This document shows positions 1 to 7,656 of a stretch of DNA of 64,000 nucleotides, piece after piece (the first letter of the stretch is position 1; each line of letters opens with the position of its first letter). This DNA comes from Rhodoferax sp. GTDB lineage: Bacteria; Pseudomonadota; Gammaproteobacteria; Burkholderiales; Burkholderiaceae_C. The notes beneath the pieces were generated by a model. It was not told the DNA's origin. It saw nothing but the letters and a program-made list of their open reading frames with translations, and made no database searches. The stretch lies in contig JARWZT010000011.1 in the NCBI GenBank assembly GCA_029866205.1, positions 124,001 to 188,000 of the forward strand, given 5' to 3'. The position numbers were made by a program, and so were the translations under genes.

Positions 1-1003
1 CAGCCTTGCGGCGCGGGTTGGCCAGCGGTCCCATGGTGGTGCCGCTCTCCAGGCCATCGCCCATCTTCAGGTTTTCGGTGTGCATGACAAACTGCGCCAC
101 AAAGTCCTTGTAAACCCCCTCCTGCACCAGAAAGCGGGTGGGGGAGACGCAGACCTGGCCGGCGTTGCGAAACTTGCTTGCCACCATGGTCTTGGCGGCC
201 AGTGCCACGTCGGCGTCGTCGAAGATCACCACGGGCGCGTGTCCACCGAGCTCCATGGTCATGCGCTTCATGTGCAGTCCCGCCATGGCAGCCAGCTGCT
301 TGCCCACCGGAGTGGAACCGGTGAAAGAAATCTTGCGGATAGCGGGGTGCGCGATCAGGAAAGAAGAGATGTGCGCCGGGTCGCCATAAACCAGATTGAC
401 CACGCCCGCAGGCACGCCGGCGTCAATAAAGGCGCGGATCAGCGCGGCCGGCGACGCCGGTGTTTCTTCGGGGGCCTTCACGATGATGGAGCATCCTGCT
501 GCCAGTGCCGCGGACAGCTTGCGCACGATTTGGTTGATCGGGAAGTTCCAGGGCGTGAACGCCGCCACCGGGCCTACGGGCTCTTTGATCACCAGTTGAT
601 AGACGTCGTGCTGGCGCGGCGGAATCACTCTACCGTAGGCGCGGCGGCCTTCTTCGGCAAACCAGTCAATGGTGTCGGCACCGGCCATTATTTCCATCCG
701 GGCTTCGGCCAGGGGCTTGCCTTGCTCCAGGGTCATCAGGCGGGCGATTGGCTCCACCCGATCGCGCAGCAACTGTGCCGCTTTGCGCATGGTCTTATAG
801 CGGTCGAACGCACTGATACGCCGCCACACCGCAAAGCCACGCTCGGCGGCTGCAGCGACTTCTTCGAGGTCTGAAGTCTCTGCACAAGCCACCTGGCCGA
901 TCACGGTACCGGTGGCAGGGTTACGCACCGGCAGGCTGCGGGCGGCTGCGCCCTCGCGCCAGTGGCCGTCGATATAGAGCTGAATGGGGGGGTAGTCGTT
1001 CAT
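1..1003 (-). CDS. NAD(P)-dependent aldehyde dehydrogenase, succinate-semialdehyde type (C-terminus beyond window)
   Basis: Oxidises an aldehyde to the acid with NAD(P)+. The visible part is 334 codons, about 70% of the usual 480 residues; the C-terminal portion lies beyond base 1. It starts at ATG 1003 ([15 protein letters not shown]). Visible landmarks are the FTPWNFP segment, the nucleotide-binding loop [10 protein letters not shown], the general-base glutamate in MELGGHAP and the catalytic cysteine in [12 protein letters not shown]. The overall pattern is closest to GabD-like semialdehyde dehydrogenases, but the substrate cannot be read from sequence. It lies 99 bp downstream of a GMC oxidoreductase on the same strand, which suggests that the alcohol made into an aldehyde by that enzyme is then oxidised here. 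Confidence 0.9.
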   Translation of the reverse strand, partial: MNDYPPIQLYIDGHWREGAAARSLPVRNPATGTVIGQVACAETSDLEEVAAAAERGFAVWRRISAFDRYKTMRKAAQLLRDRVEPIARLMTLEQGKPLAEARMEIMAGADTIDWFAEEGRRAYGRVIPPRQHDVYQLVIKEPVGPVAAFTPWNFPINQIVRKLSAALAAGCSIIVKAPEETPASPAALIRAFIDAGVPAGVVNLVYGDPAHISSFLIAHPAIRKISFTGSTPVGKQLAAMAGLHMKRMTMELGGHAPVVIFDDADVALAAKTMVASKFRNAGQVCVSPTRFLVQEGVYKDFVAQFVMHTENLKMGDGLESGTTMGPLANPRRKA

Positions 1004-1053
1004 GGAGGGCTTGGAGAAAAAGGAAGTGAGTGAAAGTTGAAAACGAAAAAAGG

Positions 1054-1073
1054 ACGCAAAGAGAACGCAAAGA
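1054..1073. repeat. Two tandem copies of ACGCAAAGA, 11 bp apart
   Basis: In the 99-bp gap between the GMC gene and the aldehyde dehydrogenase gene, the 9-mer ACGCAAAGA occurs at 1054 and again at 1065, one helical turn later, in an A-rich stretch. It could be a protein-binding repeat or chance. No other function is visible. Confidence 0.3.
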
Positions 1074-1102
1074 TGGGTATCAAATTGACCGGAATGCCCG
1101 GC

Positions 1103-2722
1103 TCAGGCAGCGTCTTCCAGCACCATGGCAGCGCCTTTTTCGCCAATCATGATGGCCGCCGCATTGGTGTTGGTCGATACCATGCGGGGCATGACTGAGG
1201 CGTCAATGACCCGCAGGCTATCAACGCCGCGCACGCGCAAGCGTGGGTCCACCACCGATGCCGAGTCTGCACCCATGCGGCAGGTGCCCACGGGGTGATA
1301 AACGGTACCACCTTTGTGTCGGGCAAAGTTTTCCAGGGCCTCAGGGCTGACCACACCGTTGCCCGGGAAATGCTCTTCGCCAGTCACCAAATTTCGAAAT
1401 GCGGGTTGGGCATAAATCTCGCGCAGCTGGCGCAGCCCGGCCACCAGCACCCGTGCATCTTGTGGGTGCTGCAGGTAGTTGGACACGATGCGCGGCGCGG
1501 CCAGGGGATCCGCCGAGCGCAGGTGCACACTGCCACGCGACAGCGGGCGGCATTGCGTGGCCGATGCGGAAAACCCCGAGAAACGGTGCAGTGCATCGCC
1601 CGGCTTGTCCACGGACAAAGGCATCACGTTAAACAGCACATCGGCACGCCCGCCTTGGGCATATTCAGTGCAGGCCAGGCCGCCGACTTGACCGGCGCCC
1701 ACGGTCAGCGGCCCGCGTTGCTGGAGCAGCCACTGCACGCCCATTTGCACCAGACGCAAAGGGTTGCGGATGTCATCGTTGAGCGAATGTTTCTTGCGCA
1801 GCTTGACGATCACCCGCGCCTGGTAATGGTCCTGCAGGTTTTCACCCACTTCGGGTGCGTCCACGTTCACGGCAATCTTGTGCTGGCGCAGCAGGGCCGC
1901 CGGGCCAATGCCAGAGAGCTGCAGCAGTTGGGGCGACTGCAATGCGCCAGCGGCCAGAATGACCTCGGCGTCTGCCTGTGCGGCAGTCAGCACGCCGTCG
2001 CGCAGCCATTCGACACCGATGGCACGTCCTTTGGCTTGCAGTACCCGGCTAACCTGCGCGCCGGTGAGCACCGTCAGGTTGGGGCGCGTGCGTGCCGGTG
2101 TCAAAAAAGCCGTGGCCGCATCGCAGCGCCAATGGCCGCGCAGAGTGAGCTGGTAGCGCCCTACGCCGTCGGTCTGGGCGCCGTTGAAGTCGGACGTGCG
2201 CGGGTGTCCAGCCTGCGCCGCGGCGTCCAGCCAGGCTTCGCAATAGGGATGGTCGTTGCGCAGATCCGACACGCCCAGCTCACCCGCGTCGCCATGAAAC
2301 TCGCTGGCACCGCCTTGGTAGCGCTCCGAGCGTTTGAAGTAGGGCAGCACCTCGCGGTAGCTCCAGCCGGCAGCGCCCAGTGCCGCCCAATCGTCGTAGT
2401 CCGCGCGTTGGCCGCGGATGTAAAGCAGGCCATTGATGGCGCTGGAGCCACCCAGCACCTTGCCGCGCGGCCAGACCATGGACCGGTGGCCCGTCTCGGC
2501 CTGGGGTTCGACCGGAAATTGCCAGGAAAAGCGCTGGTCGTTGATGGTCCGAAAGTAGCCCACCGGCAGCCGCAGCCAAAAACCCTGCGAGGGCCCACCG
2601 GCTTCGAGCAGCAACACGCGGCAGGTGGGGTCCGCGCTCAGGCGGTTGGCCAGCACGCAACCGGCCGATCCCGCACCCACAATGATGTAGTCAAAACCCT
2701 GGCTTAACTTTGCGGTTTTCAT
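1103..2722 (-). CDS. GMC family FAD-dependent alcohol oxidoreductase (choline dehydrogenase-like)
   Basis: Flavoprotein that oxidises primary alcohols to aldehydes, passing electrons to a quinone or other acceptor. The 539 residues are typical for the family. The N-terminus has the FAD-binding Rossmann loop [14 protein letters not shown] (about residues 17-30), then GMC signature 1 ([20 protein letters not shown], about 85-105) and signature 2 ([17 protein letters not shown], about 257-273). The C-terminus carries HPVGTCRMG and a TNTNAAAIMIGEKGA block, where the second active-site residue is Asn as in choline dehydrogenases. There is no signal peptide. It precedes the aldehyde dehydrogenase at the window edge and is divergent from an enolase-superfamily gene. 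The substrate alcohol is unknown. A second GMC gene of similar type lies at 26388-28013. Confidence 0.92.
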   Translation of the reverse strand: MKTAKLSQGFDYIIVGAGSAGCVLANRLSADPTCRVLLLEAGGPSQGFWLRLPVGYFRTINDQRFSWQFPVEPQAETGHRSMVWPRGKVLGGSSAINGLLYIRGQRADYDDWAALGAAGWSYREVLPYFKRSERYQGGASEFHGDAGELGVSDLRNDHPYCEAWLDAAAQAGHPRTSDFNGAQTDGVGRYQLTLRGHWRCDAATAFLTPARTRPNLTVLTGAQVSRVLQAKGRAIGVEWLRDGVLTAAQADAEVILAAGALQSPQLLQLSGIGPAALLRQHKIAVNVDAPEVGENLQDHYQARVIVKLRKKHSLNDDIRNPLRLVQMGVQWLLQQRGPLTVGAGQVGGLACTEYAQGGRADVLFNVMPLSVDKPGDALHRFSGFSASATQCRPLSRGSVHLRSADPLAAPRIVSNYLQHPQDARVLVAGLRQLREIYAQPAFRNLVTGEEHFPGNGVVSPEALENFARHKGGTVYHPVGTCRMGADSASVVDPRLRVRGVDSLRVIDASVMPRMVSTNTNAAAIMIGEKGAAMVLEDAA

Positions 2723-2799
2723 GTGTTTCCGTCAGGGGGCATTGGACGACAAGCGCAGGATCCGCAGGCTTTTTACCCTTCGCGACCGCAGCGATCCTG

Positions 2800-2836
2800 T
2801 AAAGGTATTATATGCCATACGTTTAGACTATTCGCC
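2800..2836. promoter_or_regulatory. Candidate divergent promoter/operator between GMC and MR/MLE genes
   Basis: The short gap between the two divergent genes carries a 4-bp-arm dyad GTAT-N8-ATAC at 2805-2820. Inside it the minus strand reads a perfect TATAAT (2812 down to 2807) and the plus strand reads TATTAT at 2806. Neither has a good -35 at 17 bp, so the promoter call is tentative. A shared regulator is inferred only from the divergent layout. Confidence 0.35.
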
Positions 2837-4018
2837 ATGAATCTCGCACCCTTGTCCTTGAATCCTCTCCCGGCCGGAACGCTGGCCCTGCGCCTGGTAA
2901 GCCTTCAGGCTTTCGTTTTGCGCTATCCCAGTCCCGTGCCAGTACGCACCTCATTTGGCACCATGCATGACCGGCCTGCGGTCTTTGTGCGCGCCCAAGC
3001 GGCTGACGGCGCTGTGGGCTGGGGCGAAATCTGGTGCAACTTTCCGGCCTGTGGCGCCGAGCACCGCGCCCGCTTGTTGGACACCGTCATAGCCCCTTTG
3101 TTGCTGGCGCAGGACTTTGGCGATCCCGCCCAGGCCAGTGCACTGGCGACCCGCAAAACCGATGTGTTGACCTTGCAAAGTGGTGAGCCAGGCCCCATCG
3201 CGCAAGTGATTGCCGGGGTGGACCTGGCGCTTTGGGACTTGTGTGCCCGTCGTGCGGGCTTGCCGCTTTTTCGTTTGCTCGGTGGCCAGCAAGCACGTGT
3301 GCCGGTCTACGCGAGCGGCATCAACCCGGACGGCGCACTGCAAGTGGTACGCCGCAAACACGCCCAAGGGTACCGGGCATTCAAACTCAAGATCGGTTTT
3401 GACGACGGGCAAGACCTGGCGAACTTGGCTGCGCTGCGTGGCTGGCTCGGCCCCGAGGCAGCCCTGATGGCCGACGTCAACCAGGCCTGGGATCTCTCCC
3501 ATGCGCTGACCTTGCTGCCGCGCCTGGCGCCCCACCGGTTGGCATGGCTGGAGGAGCCGCTGCGCACCGACAGCCCTCTGACCGATTGGCAGCAATTGCA
3601 CTCGCTCAGCCCGATTGCGCTTGCCGCGGGCGAAAACCTCATCGGCGCGGCCCGCTTTGAGCAGGCTTTGGAAAGTCAGGCTTTTGGCGTGTTGCAACCC
3701 GACATTGCCAAGTGGGGTGGTGTTTCTGGCTGTTGGCCGGTTATCCAAAAAATTCGCGCCCAGGGGAAGCGCTATTGCCCGCACTACCTGGGGGCCGGGA
3801 TTGGCCTCATGGCGTCGGCCCATGTGCTGGCTGCCGCCGGTGGCGATGGCATGCTCGAGGTCGACTCCAATGACAATCCGCTTCGCAGCTTGTTGGCGCC
3901 GCCTCTGGCGAAGCTAGTGGACGGTTGCATCACTCTGGATGAGACACCCGGCATCGGTGTGACGCCGGACATGGAGGCTTTGCGGCGCGCATGCGCCGCA
4001 GCGCATGCCAGCAGCTAG
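2837..4018 (+). CDS. Enolase-superfamily enzyme (mandelate racemase / muconate lactonizing group)
   Basis: The family abstracts the alpha-proton of a carboxylate and then racemises, dehydrates or cycloisomerises it, using a Mg2+ site. I chose ATG 2837 (MNLAPLSLNP) because the 38 codons before it read through the promoter region and look non-coding; this gives 393 residues. Visible catalytic elements are the KLKIG Kx K motif, metal ligands in MADVNQAWD, WLEEPL and AAGENL, the PDIAKWGG strand and a late His in CPHYLGAGIG. The product reaction cannot be assigned. It is divergent from the GMC oxidoreductase and aldehyde dehydrogenase, a combination seen again in the 20-28 kb operon, so a role in processing the resulting acid is plausible. 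Confidence 0.85.
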   Translation: MNLAPLSLNPLPAGTLALRLVSLQAFVLRYPSPVPVRTSFGTMHDRPAVFVRAQAADGAVGWGEIWCNFPACGAEHRARLLDTVIAPLLLAQDFGDPAQASALATRKTDVLTLQSGEPGPIAQVIAGVDLALWDLCARRAGLPLFRLLGGQQARVPVYASGINPDGALQVVRRKHAQGYRAFKLKIGFDDGQDLANLAALRGWLGPEAALMADVNQAWDLSHALTLLPRLAPHRLAWLEEPLRTDSPLTDWQQLHSLSPIALAAGENLIGAARFEQALESQAFGVLQPDIAKWGGVSGCWPVIQKIRAQGKRYCPHYLGAGIGLMASAHVLAAAGGDGMLEVDSNDNPLRSLLAPPLAKLVDGCITLDETPGIGVTPDMEALRRACAAAHASS

Positions 4019-4047
4019 TGCGCCCGCCGGCTCGCCGGCCCGGAGGC

Positions 4048-4926
4048 TCAGGCCTTGTCCTGCAGCTTGTCCTGGGTTTGGGTGTCAAAGTCGCTGGCGT
4101 CGTGGCGTTCGTGCAATTGGCTTTCCAGCGGCCCCATGACACGGTTGACCATGCGGCCCCGGCGCACGGCCGGCCGCTTGGCAATCTCATCGGCCCAGCG
4201 GATTACATGGGTGTATTCCTGCACTTGCAAAAACTCACCGCCTTCGTACATCTGGCCCTTGGCCATGCCTCCGTACCAAGGCCAAATGGCGATGTCGGCA
4301 ATGGTGTAGTCGTCCCCTGCAATAAAGCGGCTTTCCGCCAGGCGGCGGTTCAGCACATCAAGCTGGCGCTTCACCTCCATGGCAAAGCGGTCAATCGCAT
4401 ATTCAATTTTGAAGGGCGCATAGGCATAAAAATGCCCAAATCCGCCACCCAGGTAGGGCGCGCTGCCCATTTGCCAGAACAGCCATGACATGCATTCCGC
4501 CCGCAGAGCCGGTTCCGTGGGTACCAGGGTGCCAAATTTTTCCGCCAGGTACAACAAAATCGCGCCCGACTCAAATACCCGCACCACCTCGTCGCCCTGG
4601 CTGTAATCCAGCAGCGCCGGAATTTTGGAGTTGGGGTTGGCCGCCACAAAACCGCTGCCAAACTGTTGGCCTTCGTTGATGCGGATCAGCCAGGCATCGT
4701 ATTCGGCACCGCCATGGCCCTGCGCCAGTAGCTCTTCGAGCATCACCGTGACCTTCACGCCATTGGGCGTACCCAGCGAATACAGCTGCAGCGGATGCTT
4801 GCCGCGTGGCAGTTCCTGTGTATGGGTAGCACCGGCCACCGGTCGGTTGATGCTGGCAAAGCGCCCGCCATTGGCTTTGTTCCAGGTCCAGACTTTGGGT
4901 GGGACGTAGGGGCTAGGTTCGGACAT
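4048..4926 (-). CDS. yghU: Glutathione S-transferase, YghU type (disulfide-bond oxidoreductase)
   Basis: YghU-type GSTs have an N-terminal extension, bind two glutathiones and reduce disulfides or organic hydroperoxides. The protein has 292 residues, close to E. coli YghU. An extension (PYVPPKVWTWNKANGG) precedes the thioredoxin-fold domain (LQLYSLGTPNGVKVTVMLEE, about 47-66). The glutathione-binding NPNSKIPALLDY and FESGAILLYLAEKFG follow, then an all-helical domain with FIAGDDYTIADIAIWPWYGG. It stands alone, converging with the enolase-superfamily gene across 29 bp that contain two GCCGGC palindromes. Nothing ties it to the neighbouring cyanophycin genes. Confidence 0.88.
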   Translation of the reverse strand: MSEPSPYVPPKVWTWNKANGGRFASINRPVAGATHTQELPRGKHPLQLYSLGTPNGVKVTVMLEELLAQGHGGAEYDAWLIRINEGQQFGSGFVAANPNSKIPALLDYSQGDEVVRVFESGAILLYLAEKFGTLVPTEPALRAECMSWLFWQMGSAPYLGGGFGHFYAYAPFKIEYAIDRFAMEVKRQLDVLNRRLAESRFIAGDDYTIADIAIWPWYGGMAKGQMYEGGEFLQVQEYTHVIRWADEIAKRPAVRRGRMVNRVMGPLESQLHERHDASDFDTQTQDKLQDKA

Positions 4927-5023
4927 GGGCGGCTTTCAAAAAAAAGTTGACGTTCACGGCAAAAGGGAGCGGGTGCCCACCGATGGGAGAGGGCGCCCGC
5001 ACGCTTGAGGCATTTTTGGCATA

Positions 5024-7597
5024 TCAGGCGTCTCTGGCGATCTTGGCAGCGATGTAGGCCATGGCCTCTTCCACCTGGTCCACCAGAATCAGGCATAACT
5101 CGCCGGGTTGCAGGGCGTCCATGGCGTGGTCGATCGCCAAAAACTCTCCGTAGATCTCGGAGCGCTGGGTGGCTTTTTTCGCATGGGCCAGGCCTTCGCG
5201 CAACAGGGCTATCACTTCACCGTCCTGGCGGCCGCGCTGGCATTGGTCTTCGAACATCACCACTTCTTCAAAGGTATCGCCCAGAATTTCGGTAATCTGT
5301 CGGATGTCCTGGTCGCGGCGGTCGCCTGGTCCGCTGATCACCACCGAGCGGCGGGTGGCCGGTAGGGTGTTGACCGCATTGACCAAGGCCAGCATCGCGT
5401 CCGGGTTGTGGCCGTAGTCGGCAATCACCGTAGCACCCCGGTACTTGAACATATTGAAGCGACCTGCGGCGTTGTCCTGGTCGGTGGAAAAGCTGGCCAG
5501 TCCGCCGCGAATCGTGTCCCAGTCCAAGCCCAAGGCCCAGACTGCCGCCACGCTGGACATCACGTTTTCCACCTGAAAGCCAATCGTGCCACCCAAGGTG
5601 ACCGGAACATCTGCCAGGTCAATGTAATGCTTCACGGCGCCCTTGGCTGCAACCAACTGCTGGTTTTCCACGTACACCACGGCATGGCCTTGCGCGCGAT
5701 GCGTCGCCATCACCGGGTTGAATTGGTCCAGCGCAAAAAATGTCACTGCGCCCTTGCACTTGGCGGCCATCTTGGCCACCACCGGGTCGGCCGCATTGAG
5801 TACCGCCGTCCCTTTGGAGGATACGTTTTGGACAATCACGCGCTTGAGCACCGCGAGCTCGTCCACGGTCGTGATGTAGTTCAGACCCAGGTGGTCGCCA
5901 CTCCCGACGTTGGTCACCACCGCCACATCGCAGTAGTCAAAAGCCAGGCCTTCACGCAACACGCCCCCGCGCGCGGTTTCCAGTACGGCGGCATCCACGT
6001 CAGGGTGGTGCAGCACGTTTTTCGCACTCTTGGGGCCGCTGCAGTCGCCGGTGTCGATGCACTGGCCGCCGACATAGACGCCATCGGTATTGGTCATGCC
6101 CACGCACCAGCCCTGGTGCGCAAGCAGGTGCGAGATCAGGCGAACTGTGGTGGTCTTGCCATTGGTACCGGTCACGGCAATGATGGGAATACGGCCGTCT
6201 TGTCCGCTTTTGAAGAGCTGCGAAATGATGGCTTCGCCCACGGGTCGGCCTTTGCCAAACGAGGGGCTCAGGTGCATGCGCAGGCCGGGTGCGGCGTTCA
6301 CTTCCACGACGCCGCCGCCTTGCTCTTCAATGGGCCGAAGGATGCTGTCGCACACCAGGTCCACGCCGCAGATATGCAGGCCCACCATGTGCGCCGCCGC
6401 TACCGCGCGCGCGGCGACATCGGGGTGTACATCGTCCGTCACGTCCGTGGCCGAGCCGCCCGTGGAGAGGTTGGCGTTGTTGCGCAAATTGACGCGTTGA
6501 CCTTTGGCCGGGATGGTCTCGGCGTCAAAGCCCTGGCCCGCCAGGCAGGCATGGGCAATCTCGTCAAAACGGATTTTGGTCAGTGAAGTGGCGTGACCAC
6601 TGCCGCGTTTCGGGTCCAGATTGACCAGGTTGACCAACTGCGCCACGGTATGCACTCCGTCACCCACCACCTTGGGCGGGTCACGCCGGGCTGCGGCAAC
6701 GAGCTTGTCGCCCACCACCAGCAGCCGAAAATCGTTGCCGGGCATGTAACGCTCCACCAAAATCCGGTCACGAAATTCGGTGGCCACCGCGTAGGCGGCA
6801 CGCAATTGGGTTTCTTCGGTAATGTTGACCGTCACTCCCTTGCCTTGGTTGCCATCCAGAGGTTTGACCACCACGGGCAGGCCGATTTCCAGCGCTGCTT
6901 GCCAAGCGTCGTCTGCGTCGGCCACGGCACGGCCCATCGGCACCGGCACACCGGCGGCGTGGAGTAGTTTTTTGGTGAGTTCTTTGTCCTGAGCAATGGC
7001 CTCGGCAATGGCACTGGTAGCGTCAATTTCGGCGGCCTGGATGCGGCGCTGTTTGCTGCCCCAGCCAAAACGCACCATGCTGCCCGATGTCATGCGGCTG
7101 TAGGGAATATTGCGCGCCAGCGCGGCATTGACCACCGAGCCCGTGCTCGGGCCCAGGCGCACGTCTTCGTCCAACTCGCGCAACTGGTCCAGCGCATCGG
7201 CCAGATCAAAGGGTGCGTTTTCCAGCGCCGCTGCGCACAGCTTTTCTGCCAAATCAAAAGCAAGGCGGCCCACGTCTTCTTCGCTGTATTCCACCACCAC
7301 CTGGTAAACGCCCGCCTCCAGGGTGGGCTTGGTGCAGCTGAACGTGACCGGGCAGCCCGCTTGGGCCTGCAGCCCCAGCGCAGCGAGTTCCAGCACACGT
7401 GCCATGGGCACCGCGCCTTCGCTGCCAATGGTGTGAAACGGGCTGACTTCGGGAAAACGGGCCCGCAATCGGGTCTCAAAACCAGCCAACAGCCCCACAT
7501 CGCACTCCTGGGGGCTGCACGAGGCGACGACTTGAATGGCGGTATGGTGGCTCCAAAGATTGGGGCCGCGCAGTGCGCGTAAGCGGGAGACTTCCAT
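5024..7597 (-). CDS. cphA: Cyanophycin synthetase CphA
   Basis: Makes cyanophycin, a polymer with a poly-aspartate backbone and arginine side chains that stores nitrogen, by two alternating ATP-dependent ligations. The 857 residues fit the family. The layout is an N-terminal domain beginning with LRGPNLWSHH, an ATP-grasp domain (about 220-480, with LPVVVKPLDGNQGKGV) that adds Asp to the backbone, and a Mur-ligase-like domain (about 490-857) that adds Arg. The Mur P-loop is intact (VTGTNGKTTTVRL), as are the downstream EVNAAPG and DYGHNPDA motifs. It is the second gene after the paralogue cphA', separated by 59 bp, so the two are probably co-transcribed. The next genes upstream run the other way and encode a cyanophycin-linked ABC protein. 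Confidence 0.95.
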   Translation of the reverse strand: MEVSRLRALRGPNLWSHHTAIQVVASCSPQECDVGLLAGFETRLRARFPEVSPFHTIGSEGAVPMARVLELAALGLQAQAGCPVTFSCTKPTLEAGVYQVVVEYSEEDVGRLAFDLAEKLCAAALENAPFDLADALDQLRELDEDVRLGPSTGSVVNAALARNIPYSRMTSGSMVRFGWGSKQRRIQAAEIDATSAIAEAIAQDKELTKKLLHAAGVPVPMGRAVADADDAWQAALEIGLPVVVKPLDGNQGKGVTVNITEETQLRAAYAVATEFRDRILVERYMPGNDFRLLVVGDKLVAAARRDPPKVVGDGVHTVAQLVNLVNLDPKRGSGHATSLTKIRFDEIAHACLAGQGFDAETIPAKGQRVNLRNNANLSTGGSATDVTDDVHPDVAARAVAAAHMVGLHICGVDLVCDSILRPIEEQGGGVVEVNAAPGLRMHLSPSFGKGRPVGEAIISQLFKSGQDGRIPIIAVTGTNGKTTTVRLISHLLAHQGWCVGMTNTDGVYVGGQCIDTGDCSGPKSAKNVLHHPDVDAAVLETARGGVLREGLAFDYCDVAVVTNVGSGDHLGLNYITTVDELAVLKRVIVQNVSSKGTAVLNAADPVVAKMAAKCKGAVTFFALDQFNPVMATHRAQGHAVVYVENQQLVAAKGAVKHYIDLADVPVTLGGTIGFQVENVMSSVAAVWALGLDWDTIRGGLASFSTDQDNAAGRFNMFKYRGATVIADYGHNPDAMLALVNAVNTLPATRRSVVISGPGDRRDQDIRQITEILGDTFEEVVMFEDQCQRGRQDGEVIALLREGLAHAKKATQRSEIYGEFLAIDHAMDALQPGELCLILVDQVEEAMAYIAAKIARDA

Positions 7598-7656
7598 GGC
7601 GTATTCGGTAGGTGTGCTGGGTGGGGCGTATCAGGAGGGGCGTGCGGCGAGGCGCT

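Noticed and set aside
2723-2836. N-terminal extension of the first enolase-superfamily protein
   Set aside because: The 38 extra residues are not enzyme-like and cover the promoter region; ATG 2837 fits better.
5408-6586. Plus-strand open frame of 392 residues across cphA
   Set aside because: Antisense shadow of CphA with no recognisable family.
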